Shown here: positions 15,001 through 24,797 of the stretch, piece by piece | How the letters are laid out: each line of letters opens with the position of its first letter | Numbering within the stretch: position 1 is the first letter of the stretch | NCBI GenBank assembly: GCA_013396915.1 | Contig: VWZL01001304.1 | Location: forward strand, 1,059,393-1,123,392 | Direction: 5' to 3' | DNA from: Stercorarius parasiticus | Lineage: Eukaryota > Chordata > Aves > Charadriiformes > Stercorariidae | DNA: 64,000 bases | Made by a program: the position numbers and the translations under genes | Notes under the pieces: generated by a model | The model's input: only the letters and a program-made list of their open reading frames with translations | The model's database searches: none | Told to the model about the DNA's origin: nothing

Positions 15001-18000
15001 TGTGGAACTATTTCTCATTGCAGCCTCTGTCTGGTACCTGTCACTCTCCTACTTTCCAATTGTTCCCAGGCTGTTGTAGATGTGATGATTGATTTGAGGC
15101 ATAAAACAGCAAGGTAATGTATGAATGTTAATAAAACAATACTTTCTGAGAATGTGTCTTAGTTTTGGGGAGTCTTTTAATGTTTTAACTGTATTAAGGA
15201 TCTAGAATAGGATTTATTCAGTAGTGGCTTCTTTGAAAGAATGGAAGGTGATAAAGACTTCATGCAGTCAGTCAAATGGGAGTCTTCAGTCAGTGCTCGA
15301 ATTTTACTTTGATTCTGACTACTGTGAAGATGGGACCTTGAATTGTGACTCTTGAATAGTTAAAACTCTGCAGAGCTTTTCTAGGAAAGTGGAAATGCTT
15401 TTGAGCTTCAGCAGCCTTACTTTATTAAACATATTGTTGAATTTTCATTTTTAAAATATCAAGTAATCTGTAGAAAACAACTTTTGAAGCTTAAACAAGT
15501 ACTTCCTCCTGCAGTTTGTCTTAGTATAAAAGCCAAAGGTATTTTTAATATTTCCTCTAGGTTTATCAACTGATTCTTATGACTGGCTTTTTTTTCTTTG
15601 AACTGAAGTATTATGTGCGAAAATATTAGCACTGAGGAAATGTTTTGTGAATGGCTTCTAAAAGTTTTACTAAGGATTTTGGTGGGAGAGAGAATTCAGT
15701 ACCATGATATACCATTGTAAATTCTTCTGCTTCTTTTAAAACAAGGCAATTTAACTCATGTGTAATTCAGGTGGCTTCCTGCCTTCCACCCCTGGTAGAC
15801 ATGATGCTACTTGATCTGCTTACTACAGAACAGACTGTGGTATTCTTGACTGAATATTCTTGGGGAGGGGGGCAGATTGTTGAAGACATTTAGGTAGGCT
15901 TAGTCATGGGAGACTACTGGCTTCTTGCCAACAGTCCATCCAGGCAAGTAAGAAGTTAAAAGCACAGGGCCTTCTGAACACAGGTTCAGAAACAGAGGAC
16001 AGAAGACTTAAGTCTTCTGGTTTATTTATCTGTTAAGATTAGGAAGGTATTCACTGATCTGGTGGTTTTTCACGAGATAATGATGTTTTATAACAATTTA
16101 TAACAATTGTAAAACTTGTCTTTGGAAGGATATTGTAGTTCATGTGCTCTGAAACATCTTAAAAACAGACAAAAACCCAACACCCCCACAGCTTATTAAT
16201 GCAATGTCTCTAAAGCAGTGTATATCCTTGTTGATAATTTCCATGTGACACACACTCTGATTTAACTCTATCTCTTGGGACAGACATAAGAATGCTTTAT
16301 GTAGGAATTCCTAAAACTGTGACAGTTTGGATCTTTTTACTGTGTCTATTGTTAGTGTTATGTGCCTGTTCTGTAGAAAGCTAGGAATACACTGGAATTC
16401 ATCATTATACATGTAAGTGATGTTCTGTATATAGTATACAGTACACTAGGAACCAAATAAATGCTGTAAAGATTTGTAGTGATTCATTTGAGCCAAGGGG
16501 AGAGCTGCTGCAATGAGCATGTTACATGTGAGTCAGAGAACATGAAGTGTGTGGTAATAAGTAAGGACCCAGAGTTAAATTTAGCTGATGGGTAGACATA
16601 GGGATGCATAAAGATAACCAAGGGTACCTTAGGTACTCTGTCTCAGTGCGTGTATATGTTTGTGGGGATGTGTGTGTGGATGTGGATGCAGTAGGAAAGA
16701 GGCCATACAGACATGACCTTTTTTGAAGCTGCATTTAATATCTCAAAATGTTAAGCATAGTTCTGTCTATACCTGTGATCGCAACTGTTACCTGTTCAAA
16801 ATCTAGCTTTGTCTTGCTAGAAAAGCTTTAAGAGATTAAAGATAAGGGGCACGTGTGGAACAAAAAAAGCACAATGCATTTGGGGAAGGTGGTGACTTAA
16901 GGGAAATTATTGTAGGCAAGCAGTCAAAAAGACTCAGCAAGTTCCAAGACATCAAAGACAAGTGGCAGCGGGCACTCTCACATCCAAAGACTGCCAGAAT
17001 AGTAACATAAGTTCCCAACTCCTGACTTCTGAAATTAAGTTTTCAGAAAGCATAAACAAGCATATCTTTGTAATGGGCTGGTGAGGGGGACACAGTGCAT
17101 TCTATCTTGGGAAAACTGGAGGTTGGAGGGAATGATGTAAACTGGTAATACATGCTTTAAATGCAGAGAACTAACATTGTTATCTTCTTTTTCAGCCCAG
17201 AAGCATTAGAAATCCATGGATCTTTTACGTGGCTTGGGCAAACACAGTACAAACTTCAACTAAAAAGCCAGGAGGTCTATAGCTTGCAACTGAAAGCTTG
17301 CTTTGTTCATACAGGTGTCTATAATCTTGGAACCCCCAGAGTATTTGCCAAGCTAGCGGACCAAGTTACTTTGTTTGAAACGAGTCAGCAGAACTCCATG
17401 CCTGCACTGATTATTATCAATAATATCTGACCACTTCCTGGAAAAAAAAATCACACTAAAAAACAAAATAAATGGGATTCTTTTCTTATATTGCTGGTTG
17501 ACATTTTGCTGCAGTTTTTGGAAATAGCACCTCAAACATCTAACTTGTTACTAAAGATTGTGTAGGAGAAAATAGCAAAATATTCAGATGACTTGTCAAT
17601 TTGTTTCTCAATGCAACGCACGTTGGACTGAAAATACATCTATCCTTTTATAATATATTTCTTCTCTGGTAATTAAGATACTCATAACACAAAATACACT
17701 TTAACTCCAGATCTGAACATATTTGTATGTCCTGTGCCCTGTCAAAAATGCAGCTTGACTGCTGTTACAACTTCCAGCATGGTGTGTTTAATATTTGTGG
17801 CTGTATTAGGATATGGTTCAGGAAGAAACCCTCATTGGCTTTTTCCTGTCTGAAGCCATTAGTCATGATAAATCCCAACCTTACTGTGAAGGTCAATAAG
17901 GTCTCTCAAATCCATTTTTGTTTCTCAGTTCTTAAGTTTAAAATCTTGTTTTGAGTTCTCATGTTTACGCAAGCTAGTGACCTTTCAAGGTTTACATACA

Positions 18001-18250
18001 AGTCCCACCTAAGGTGTTTAAAAAAAAAAAATTAATTTCTTCAACCAGTTTGAGTATTTTCTCATTCATCTCAATGCAGAGTGCACTATTTCACAACCAT
18101 GAGATTGTCATTTAAATTGTCACTTACTTTATTATGTAACTATAACAATTGATCTGTTTTAAAAAAAATCTACTCAAGATTTTCAAGAAATGTATTATAT
18201 TTATAACAAATGTACTGTAAATAGAATAAAACATACACCATATTCACTGT
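1..18250 (+). CDS. TRAPPC8: TRAPPC8, 3' part of gene (partial; ten exons seen)
   Basis: TRAPPC8 is the TRAPPIII-specific subunit of the TRAPP complex (yeast Trs85). It acts in membrane tethering and Rab1/Ypt1 activation on ER-Golgi and autophagic membranes. Seen: ten exons at 248-395, 1656-1752, 2644-2712, 2825-2865, 4600-4785, 5363-5464, 11887-11934, 13344-13489, 15024-15113 and 17196-17430. All have AG/GT borders and their phases chain without a break to a TGA stop. The joined C-terminus of about 385 residues contains stretches I recognise from vertebrate TRAPPC8, including TAVICTSRS, SSASPCADFF, LLKFFRPEN, SLHYPESFNH and GSFTWLGQTQYKLQLKSQE. The family protein is about 1,430 residues, so roughly three quarters of the gene lies upstream of this window. 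This part of the protein corresponds to the C-terminal beta-sandwich (Ig-like) region. The first 247 bases are intron. The identification is firm; the only doubtful exon is 11887-11934. Confidence 0.93.
248..395 (+). CDS. TRAPPC8: TRAPPC8 exon a (first complete exon in window)
   Basis: The acceptor is a long pyrimidine tract ending TTCCTAG at 247. The donor is GTAAG at 396. One base completes a codon from the preceding exon, followed by 49 codons that end in phase 0. The encoded segment includes VLRHTAVICTSRSL and MLVFVDVENIN, which match vertebrate TRAPPC8 in memory. The frame stays open into the intron until 476, but that extension is not coding. Confidence 0.92.
1656..1752 (+). CDS. TRAPPC8: TRAPPC8 exon b
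   Basis: The acceptor is TTCTTCCTTAG and the donor is GTGTGTA. The exon starts in phase 0 and ends one base into a codon. It encodes a segment containing GVKEFHIVQVSS and SKHWKLQKSVN, continuing directly from the preceding exon's DVENINT. Confidence 0.92.
2644..2712 (+). CDS. TRAPPC8: TRAPPC8 exon c (short)
   Basis: This 69-nt exon has acceptor TTTCTTTCAG and donor GTAGGTT. It enters with one base carried over and leaves in phase 1. It encodes TKLASRERAKLCFKAVRC followed by KNSE, matching the charged segment at this point in vertebrate TRAPPC8. Confidence 0.88.
2825..2865 (+). CDS. TRAPPC8: TRAPPC8 exon d (41-nt micro-exon)
   Basis: A very small exon between TTATCCCTCAG and GTAGGTG. With one base carried in from exon c it encodes ENYTFADIVFGNEQ and ends in phase 0. 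The family has the same YTFADI.FGNEQ motif here, which supports it despite its size. Confidence 0.88.
4600..4785 (+). CDS. TRAPPC8: TRAPPC8 exon e
   Basis: A 186-nt exon (62 codons, phase 0 at both ends) with a T-rich acceptor ending TTGCAG and donor GTATG. It begins IISSASPCADFF and ends SEVDLNVVVLWK. The ends agree well with the family. The middle (about residues 15-40 of the exon) is more variable, as expected for a linker between beta-sandwich domains. Confidence 0.93.
5363..5464 (+). CDS. TRAPPC8: TRAPPC8 exon f
   Basis: A 102-nt exon (34 codons, phase 0-0), acceptor TGTTTTGTAG and donor GTAATC. It encodes AYVVEDNKQLILEGQHH and GKEAFSFPQKQ, near-identical to vertebrate TRAPPC8 as I know it. 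It is followed by an intron of about 6.4 kb, which carries one copy of the duplicated 135-bp element. Confidence 0.93.
5465..11886 (+). other. Large TRAPPC8 intron (about 6.4 kb)
   Basis: This non-coding stretch lies between exon f and the candidate cassette exon. I see no RNA gene, no CR1 piece and no open frame with recognisable protein. The one structured item is the 135-bp duplicated element at about 6261-6395. The other introns (for example 2866-4599 and 15114-17195) likewise show only AT-rich unique sequence. Confidence 0.75.
6261..6395 (-). repeat. 135-bp A-tailed retroposon-like element, copy 1
   Basis: On the - strand the element starts TTCTAGCCAGTAGCCAG and ends CTCTGGCTTGCAGAG followed by a run of ten A. 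The same 125-bp core plus tail recurs at 28871-29005 without a single difference. Flanks differ on both sides, so the unit has sharp ends. The A-tail points to retroposition. A short hairpin (CTCTG/CAGAG) closes the core. I do not recognise a tRNA, 7SL, 5S or U-snRNA head, or C/D boxes. A frame of about 34 codons without a stop crosses it, but I see nothing protein-like. Confidence 0.7.
11887..11934 (+). CDS. TRAPPC8: Candidate TRAPPC8 cassette exon (48 nt, phase 0-0)
   Basis: A 16-codon open segment between TTTTGTAG and GTAATT encodes GFKKILGNSDWEDLEQ. It lies between exon f (ending FPQKQ) and exon h (starting ELPEMVLL). In the mammalian protein as I remember it those two segments join directly, so this exon is extra. 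Its length is a multiple of three and both borders are phase 0, so including or skipping it keeps the frame. It could be an alternative exon, a lineage-specific exon, or a chance open segment with good splice sites. Confidence 0.55.
13344..13489 (+). CDS. TRAPPC8: TRAPPC8 exon h
   Basis: The acceptor is TTTGTGTTTCAG and the donor is GTTAGTG. The 146-nt exon runs from phase 0 to two bases into a serine codon. It encodes LPEMVLLKFFRPEN, then a variable proline-rich stretch, then LIKTSLHYPESFNH, matching the family. The frame stays open on both sides of the exon, so the splice sites define its limits. Confidence 0.92.
15024..15113 (+). CDS. TRAPPC8: TRAPPC8 exon i (90 nt)
   Basis: The acceptor is TCATTGCAG and the donor is GTAATG. 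After the split serine codon it reads LCLVPVTLLLSNCS, then VVDVMIDLRHKTA, and ends with AG of another split serine. The motifs match the family. The exon is too short to stand out as an open reading frame. Confidence 0.9.
17196..17430 (+). CDS. TRAPPC8: TRAPPC8 last coding exon with stop
   Basis: The acceptor is CTTTTTCAG. The exon opens with SPEALEIHGSFTWLGQTQ and ends NSMPALIIINNI, then TGA at 17428-17430. The C-terminus agrees with vertebrate TRAPPC8 except for conservative changes in the last few residues. The 3' UTR follows directly. Confidence 0.94.
17467..17472 (+). terminator. Proximal poly(A) signal of TRAPPC8
   Basis: An AATAAA hexamer 37 bases after the stop codon, followed by a T-rich stretch. 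Its closeness to the stop suggests either a very short 3' UTR isoform or an unused site. Confidence 0.4.
18225..18230 (+). terminator. Distal poly(A) signal of TRAPPC8
   Basis: AATAAA followed within about 40 bases by GT- and T-rich sequence typical of a cleavage downstream element. It would give a 3' UTR of about 0.8 kb. Another AATAAA near 18.64 kb is also possible, and the sequence alone cannot rank them. Confidence 0.4.
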
Positions 18251-21200
18251 ATGGATTTGTGACCCTTTTTCCTTTTCGTACAGCTGTGGCAATCTACAGG
18301 TGCTGATACTGCTTATGTTTTCTGCACTGTCTTCATTGTGGCCCTCTTTGCTCAGGTGAAGTTCCTGCCCTGTTGCCATGTGTAGCGTTGGTGTACATCG
18401 AAACCTGTAGTGGCTGCTGCATTTGCCTTTTGAGTTCTTATCCAGTGTTCCCAGGTACAACCCAGAAGTCTGGGAAATCTCAATTACTTGCTGTGTGCTG
18501 GGGATTTTTAGTTTGAGTAATAGCTGCTGAAGGTAGAGAAGGCTGCGTGAAGCAATGTGGTACAGCAAAACCATCTCGGAGTTGGGAGTTACAGTTTATG
18601 ATGGGTTAGCTGAGTACAAGGAAAACTGAGCATCTAAATAAACCTAATGCTTCTGACAGTCTGCTCTATCTTGTGGCTGAAGGAAATTTCTTAATAGGAC
18701 AATATTGTACATCTGCCTTCAGATGCACTTTTTCTGTTTAGACAAGGTTTCCATTTTTACTCATTCAGTACTACTGTATGACTGTCTCTAGGATTTAAGA
18801 CTTCCTGAAAAGCCTTAGAACACATTCACAGCTCGTGTCCTTTCATAGTCACACTTAATGTGACTGTGAACCATGGTAACGAATCAATAGAATACTTGAG
18901 TATTATCTAACAATGAATATGTTGCTTCAGGAGTTGAGTTATTCTTTTCTTGGGCAGATTGGCAGACTAATCTTTCTAAATGGTTCTTGGCATTGTAGCC
19001 TTAGGCTATGTCATCAGTCCTCTTTGCATCTTGGCACTCTTTTTAGGGAAAGAGAAGTCGTCATTGATGCCATTCAGCTACCCAGCTGTAGGCCACAATG
19101 TTCGAAGTCATGGTTGGTGAATTTTTAAGACTACTTCAAATACTCAGTGGGACAAGTCACATTATTCTGATAGAGGATGTTTCCACAAGAGTTTTGTGAG
19201 CAGTTTAAGTGCTTTTCAGCCTGTCAGAAGAAACTGGTAGAGAAGTGGTATCTCCTGTGATTTCAAAGTTGCATTGCTGTAAAGAGCACTTGACTACCTG
19301 CAGAAACTACGAGGCTGTCCTGGTACTGCTGGCTGGTGTATTACTTGTCAGTGATTCTAACTTTTAGATTAAGTAAACCAATACTTGCCATGTCCGTTAA
19401 TGCTAATCTAGGTAAAAAAAATGTGATAACACATTATGTAGCTTGGCTTGAAGGACATACTGTGTTGAGATAGACCCTTCTTGATGTTTCTGAGAATCTA
19501 GTGCCATTCTGCTTGTATGAACGGTCATGTCTCCAAAGTACTTACCAATAAAGCTGCTTAAGAATATTAGATGCTGCCAGGAGGTAATAGAAGTGAATAG
19601 GTGCCTGAATGGTACAAAAAATTCAGCTTCAATTGCTTTCAGAGTTGTTTGTGCCACTATGTGACAAGGCTGCTGAGAAAGCTGCATGCCATGAAGAGCT
19701 AGAGAGAATGTAGAAAGCGTGCAGAGGGAACGGGCTGAGTGTGTCTCATGAAAGAGCAATGGGGACCTCAGCCAACTGGGAGGGGAAGGAGGAAGAGAGG
19801 AGCAGAGCTGGACACAGCTTTCCAAGTGAAAACCAAGGGCCTTCACGGTAACGAAAAATAAGGATGATGTCCAGATAGTGCCTGTAGGCAGAGCAATTAA
19901 CAAGGGAATGTGCTCAACTGCTGCTCCTTTGAACCAAGAGGACCAAAATTTGGCTTCTTAAAAGATGAATGCTGTCATTCGGGTAAATCTAGTGAAAGCA
20001 TAGAAGCTTGGCAGAAGGATTGAAAAGGAAAGGGGCAGGTTTAGAGAAACCGTGGGAAGAAGTAGGATGGGATCTTGCAGCTTGAAACCAGACAAAAAGG
20101 AAGAAGCTGAGCAGATCAGCACAAGGACAAGCCCTGGGAGACAACAGGCAATACCTGTTCACAAAAAACGTTTAAAAGTCTGCATACATCTTGAAGCTCC
20201 ATTTAATTTGCTGTTCAGGCTGTCAGTCACAAATTCTGGAGTAATTATAATTACTGGTTACTAAAAGAGATGGAGCCTTTATTTATTTTGTGGGCAAAGA
20301 AAGACTGCTTTTAATGATTCCTGCAATTAGACTGGCTGCTGGTATGGCAGAGGGAATGCCCAGAATCTCCTATATAAGCTTCATAAAGAGGCTCCATTTT
20401 GTGCTTCAGTTACAATATTTACCTGGAGATTTCTATGATTCCTCTTCCTGTCTCGTGCCTTTTCTGGTCTCAAGCGTCAACCCCATCTACCTTTTAAAAA
20501 ATGGTAGAAATCATACTAAATGTAATATTCCTCTTGAATTCTGTACTTTATTTTAAAACTTTTTTAGAAGGACTGTTCATGCTGATATAGGTGTGGAGTT
20601 TTCAGAACTTGTCGCCAGTCTTAACTTTTAAACTAAACTCTTCTATGCATTGAAACAGGAAAAAAACCCCTGAACTTTAAATTAAAGTTTAAATTACTTA
20701 TGATGGAAACCCATCTTTAATGTCTCTATCTTAAATTATATTATTTAAATCTTGTTTAAACATTGTGTAATGGAATAAGGCCTGAACTAGCAATAAATAC
20801 CTAAAAGTCATACATATTGCAGATTCACAGGATTCTAAAATAGTTGTCTGAAATAGTTCATAGCAAAAGCAGCGTTAATTGTTGTCTAACTTGTAGACAA
20901 AATACCCATTTCCTTACTATTGTGGTTGGTTTAATTTTAATTGCCTATTACTGTCTTATTAGGAAAATGCCTACCAAGTTACTTTAAATACATAAAAAAA
21001 ATCCATCCTTACAATGGATGTAGAAATTCTAGAGGATGCTGGGCTTTCACAGTACAGTTATTAAGACAGGTAATATTCTCCTGATACTCAGCTCGAGTGA
21101 AAAGCTATGCTCTCTGTAGGAGTTGGTTACAATTTCAAGTTTGGAAGTTTGGAGATAATTGGTCTACATCACAAAGCCTGGATTGATACTAATTAGTAGG

Positions 21201-21600
21201 AAATCCTCTGAAGTCCACTTAATTTAAAAAGTGTTTCCTAAAATTAAATTTAAAAGCTGTCTTATTTCTGAAATCATGCACTTGTACTGGAAAGACTTTT
21301 AAACTATCTCTAGGCTGAAATGAGTAGGATAGCCACATAGTCAGTGGAAAAATTCAGAATGGAAAACGGGGAAAAAAAATAATGGGAAAAACAGGTTAAC
21401 AAGTGTAAGCCATTGTAAAATGATCTCCCTTTTCATTTTCAAAATAATAAAACTTTCAACTTTCTAATTAGAAAAGAAGGCGCTGAGCTACACATTTTCA
21501 TAACAATTAAACTTCCCTAAATAAAAGGGAAATTCTGCAGTTAGATTTCCCAGAGACTTTCAAAAATTCCATGCAAAATACTTCAACTCTTGCATCCCAC
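18251..21600. other. Intergenic, no gene recognised
   Basis: Unique AT-rich sequence between the end of TRAPPC8 and the CATSPERD copy. The longest open frames (18170-18574 and 19403-19903, both -) show no family signature and I take them as chance. Confidence 0.6.
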
Positions 21601-21603
21601 TTC

Positions 21604-23918
21604 TTAGACTGATAAATGAGATAAAGAGTATCTTGTCAAAACCAAAAGTAAAATCAGAAAGACTGTCAGGGTTGCCCAAAAATATACGAAGTTCCTGGGA
21701 AAAGTGCTATAGACATATCCTGAGAAGGTTATGGATAAATCACAATAACTGTAAAATACATCCATTACAATGTCTTTAAAGATATATAGACCATTGTATG
21801 GAGGGAAGGTGATCTTATTTTTATCTCCACCAAGAACCTGATACTTGACTGAGGGCCGCTTTAGTTCAGGTCCATTCCGATCCTTACAACTCATGTAGTT
21901 TCTTCTGGTGCATGCAGTATGTGGATCTGGAGGCTCCTGTTCCTCTAGCGAAGAAGTCCAATTTTGAGGTTGAGAGATGCAGTTGGCATCATGTGCGGTC
22001 AAAAGATAATCATAGTTATGCATTCCATTTGTTTCAGAGTAAATTTGGCAGGGAAATGCTCCTGAAATCTATTGCTTTCCTGTAACTCAAAACTTGGCAC
22101 CCAAGAATTTTTATAATATACCAGAAGAGGACATCCCAGATTTGTAAAGTTATATTTGATCTGTAAATTGTCCTGCTGTATATCTTTTCTGGCAAGAAAG
22201 TGTGAGTAAATATGTTATGGCTGATTGTATAACTGAAATTATTTCTCAGTGCTGCTTCCTGAGCGAGTTCTTTGTCATGTACTGTTAGATTTTTTTTTTT
22301 TTACAAGTCTGATGTGCTCTGCAAGTGGGCAGGACACTGCAACAAGTGCAGTCAGGGGAGCCACATCCATACAACCGATTGGGTTGTCAGGGATGTCCAC
22401 AGTGACAGTAGACATCTCCCCGTCACGTACGCCGTTGCAGAAGTCAGTGTCTGCAAATTCAGAGAAATACTGCTGCTCCAGAACTATATGCAAGAGGTAT
22501 TTAGTGTTTCCACCATATGCCAGTTCCGCTTCTATTACATAGGCACTGAAAGCCAGCACATGGGGGTTGCTCACTGTCACCAAGGGAGTGGACCTTTTGC
22601 CTGGCTTGGGCACAAATATGGCCTTCAAAGTCAAACTTTCATGCATGTCAATGCAATAGATCTTGTTCCAGAAATGTCCCATGAGGATCTCCACAGTACA
22701 GGACTGCTGAGATCTCCAGACTCCTAACTGCAAGTTGAGCGTGCATTTATTGAAGTCACACAGCTGAGTAAAATTGCCAACCACAGGGCTGAGGAAGGTC
22801 AGCCACCCTCTTTCTCCAAACAGCATCCCTGTGTTTTTCAAATCCATGCTCTCATCCTTGGCAATGTGCACCACACTTGTGACCTGGCTGATGCTGCTGT
22901 AGAAGACATGTCTGTCCTGGGTCAAGACTGCAATCTGGGAGCCGCTAACAGTCAAAAATTAAGAAACTGCTGTCAGGGAAGGTAGGGCTTTGAAGGGTCT
23001 CTGAGGGCATGACTGTCACTTCTTCCATGATCAAGCCATTGTTGGCAGATTTAAGCAAAGTATCTGTTGTCCAGAGGATGATGAAACCCCTCAAGGCAAG
23101 ATTCTGGATACTGCAAAGCTTAGCAGGGCCTTTGGGCAGCAGGTGGAAGGTGTTAGAGCTAGGGTTGGACATGTGGCAGTTTTTGGCACCCTTATACCTG
23201 AAATAGGCCGCTGCTGCCTTCCCTGCCCCGTGCTCTCCGCTTCAGTTGATCATCAGGCCGTTCAAGGCAAAGGAGTAGAAACTGTAGACCCTGAGAAGCA
23301 CTCCTTGCTCTCTTTTACTGATCTCAATGTGTGTACAGGTGTAACCCCAACCTGTGAAAGGAAGATGTGGCTGACAGAGCGCCCGGTGTCATAAGCAAAA
23401 AGTGTCCAGCTGAGCCCCTTGCACTGGGGGTCTGCTCCCATGTAGCAGCAATGGGCTTTTGAGAGTTGAAACACAGGGGACGTGAATCCTGCTGATGGGG
23501 ACCCTACCTGTCACTGGTCTTGAAATCCACATAGACCCGGCTGTTGACCTCCATCGAGACCCCATCCTTGTCTATGAAGGCGATGGCGCTGACAATGGCT
23601 TCCTTGGCCTCAAGCTCAATGGGGAGTGGGGAGAGGTAGCTTTCAAAAGCCTCCAGGTTGAAGAAAACCTCCTTACCCAGGTCCACGTCCACCTTTGGCT
23701 CCCCCCTGCCAGGGCCATGCCCCTCCGGGGTGCTGCAGGACCAGGGGGCTGGTGCCGTGGCAGCTCGTGTGGGTGCCTTTTGCTGGCTTTGTGGTGTGGC
23801 CAAAATGTATTTGGTATACCAGCTGTGCGTGGCTGCAGCCTGAGCTGCCCCTGTGGCCCTGCAAGCAGAGGCACAGACAGATCTTGGCCACCAGCACCTG
23901 CCATGTTGGAGGCACCAT
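21604..23918 (-). pseudogene. CATSPERD: CATSPERD processed pseudogene (intronless, multiply broken)
   Basis: CATSPERD (TMEM146) is a single-pass auxiliary subunit of CatSper, the Ca2+ channel of the sperm flagellum. Read on the - strand, consecutive pieces follow the order of that protein: DLGKEVFFNLEAFES and VNSRVYVDFK (about 23.69-23.51 kb); HCCYMGADPQC and FAYDTGRSVSHIF (23.47-23.36); GFIILWTTDTLLKSANNG (about 23.1); IAVLTQDRHVFYSS (22.93); FNKCTLNLQ; CIDMHESLTLKAIFVPKPGK; TPLVTVSNPH; STVTVDIPDNPIGCMDV; LTALVAVSCP (to 22.31); NLGCPLLVYYKNSW (22.13); NYDYLLTAHDANC; QPQNWTS; YQVLGG; NGLYIF; YSYCDLSITFSGYVYSTFP; then a transmembrane stretch VYFWATLTVFLILLLVL and TAA. The span of about 770 codons is close to the family's roughly 800 residues, yet no introns separate pieces that lie in many exons in the parent gene. 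Breaks: an in-frame TGA at 23242-23244 and frame changes near 23510, 23300, 22955, 22290 (in an A-run), 22190 and 22045. The N-terminus (a weak signal-peptide-like stretch from an ATG at 23918) is the least certain part. GC content is higher than in the flanks. No poly(A) tail or target-site duplication can be made out, so the copy is probably old. Confidence 0.82.
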
Positions 23919-24119
23919 GTCCCTGGTGGCTGAGGGCCTGCGATGGCAGTTGTGGGGGGTTAGGGCTGCCTCAGGTGAGACCGCATGGTGGTTAGCCCGT
24001 TCCCCCCCTGTCAGAGAGGACAGAGGGACACTGTCTGTGACCAGGCCATGTCTTTTGATCACATCTAGTGTTTGGGTAGCACAAGGGAACAGATACAGGT
24101 CAGAAACCTGCATGTCTAG

Positions 24120-24790
24120 ATAGTTATTTTATCCTAATTATTGAAGGGGGAGGAGAATGGCCCACAACCACACTTTTTTACTGGATCTTATGATATTGCC
24201 AGCTCTCCTTCAACCACCTGAAGCTTAAGCCTGGTCTGAATTAACCACTAGCCATCACCATTAATTGCACAGAAGATACTGGCAGTCCTTGGCAGGGTGG
24301 GATGTTTCTCCTTCCCTTCCTTCAGCAGCACCAGGGCCGTGCTGTGGCAGGCAGAGGGGAAAGGGGTGGCATTGCCCAGCCCTGTGGAAGTGGGAGGTGG
24401 GAGATGAGACAGGAGCACTGTATACCTCTCCAGCTGTATGGTATTTTTCTCTCTGATACTGAGAAATACAGTTAGTGGTTCTGTCACATTACTACTCCTC
24501 ATGTCTTTTCTTATGGCAGTGGGAAGTTGGAAGATTGCTTGATTCTGCTGTTGCCTCCTGTATTCACTGAGCATTTTAGCTTTATAAGATTTATCTACGC
24601 TGCCTTTAGTATCGAATTCCTGCCTCAGGTGCCGTGGGAAATACATAGAAATTGCATTGCTGAATGTAGGTGACTGCTCTACTTTTGCATCTAAATTAAA
24701 GGAGTTGAGTACTGCTGCCACCTAGTGCTTTCTGCTTCTATATGTCAGTTCTGTCTTATCAGTAAGTGGACATCACTTTTTTTAAATTTT
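24120..24790. other. Intergenic spacer beside the pseudogene
   Basis: It holds a 157-codon open frame on the - strand (24248-24721) that starts at GTG, not ATG, and matches nothing I know. I see no splice sites that would join it to the CATSPERD copy. It is most likely chance, helped by the higher GC content here. Confidence 0.5.
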
Positions 24791-24797
24791 TTTCCTT

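Noticed and set aside
18170..18574. 134-codon open frame on the - strand opposite the TRAPPC8 3' UTR
   Set aside because: It lies within the probable 3' UTR or just past it, with no family signature. I considered the 3' end of a convergent gene but found no exon chain.
19403..19903. 166-codon open frame on the - strand
   Set aside because: No recognisable domain, no supporting splice context, low-complexity leucine/serine composition. Consistent with chance.
22189..22304. Possible short GT-AG intron in the CATSPERD copy
   Set aside because: The supposed intron contains homologous coding sequence (NNFSYTISHN and following) and its phases do not fit, so a frame change is the simpler explanation.
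23495..24123. Overlapping open frames on the + strand
   Set aside because: These are shadows of the GC-rich pseudogene on the opposite strand; no homology seen.
24248..24721. 157-codon open frame upstream of the CATSPERD copy
   Set aside because: It starts at GTG, does not align with the N-terminus of CATSPERD, and sits in locally GC-rich DNA where long frames are common by chance.
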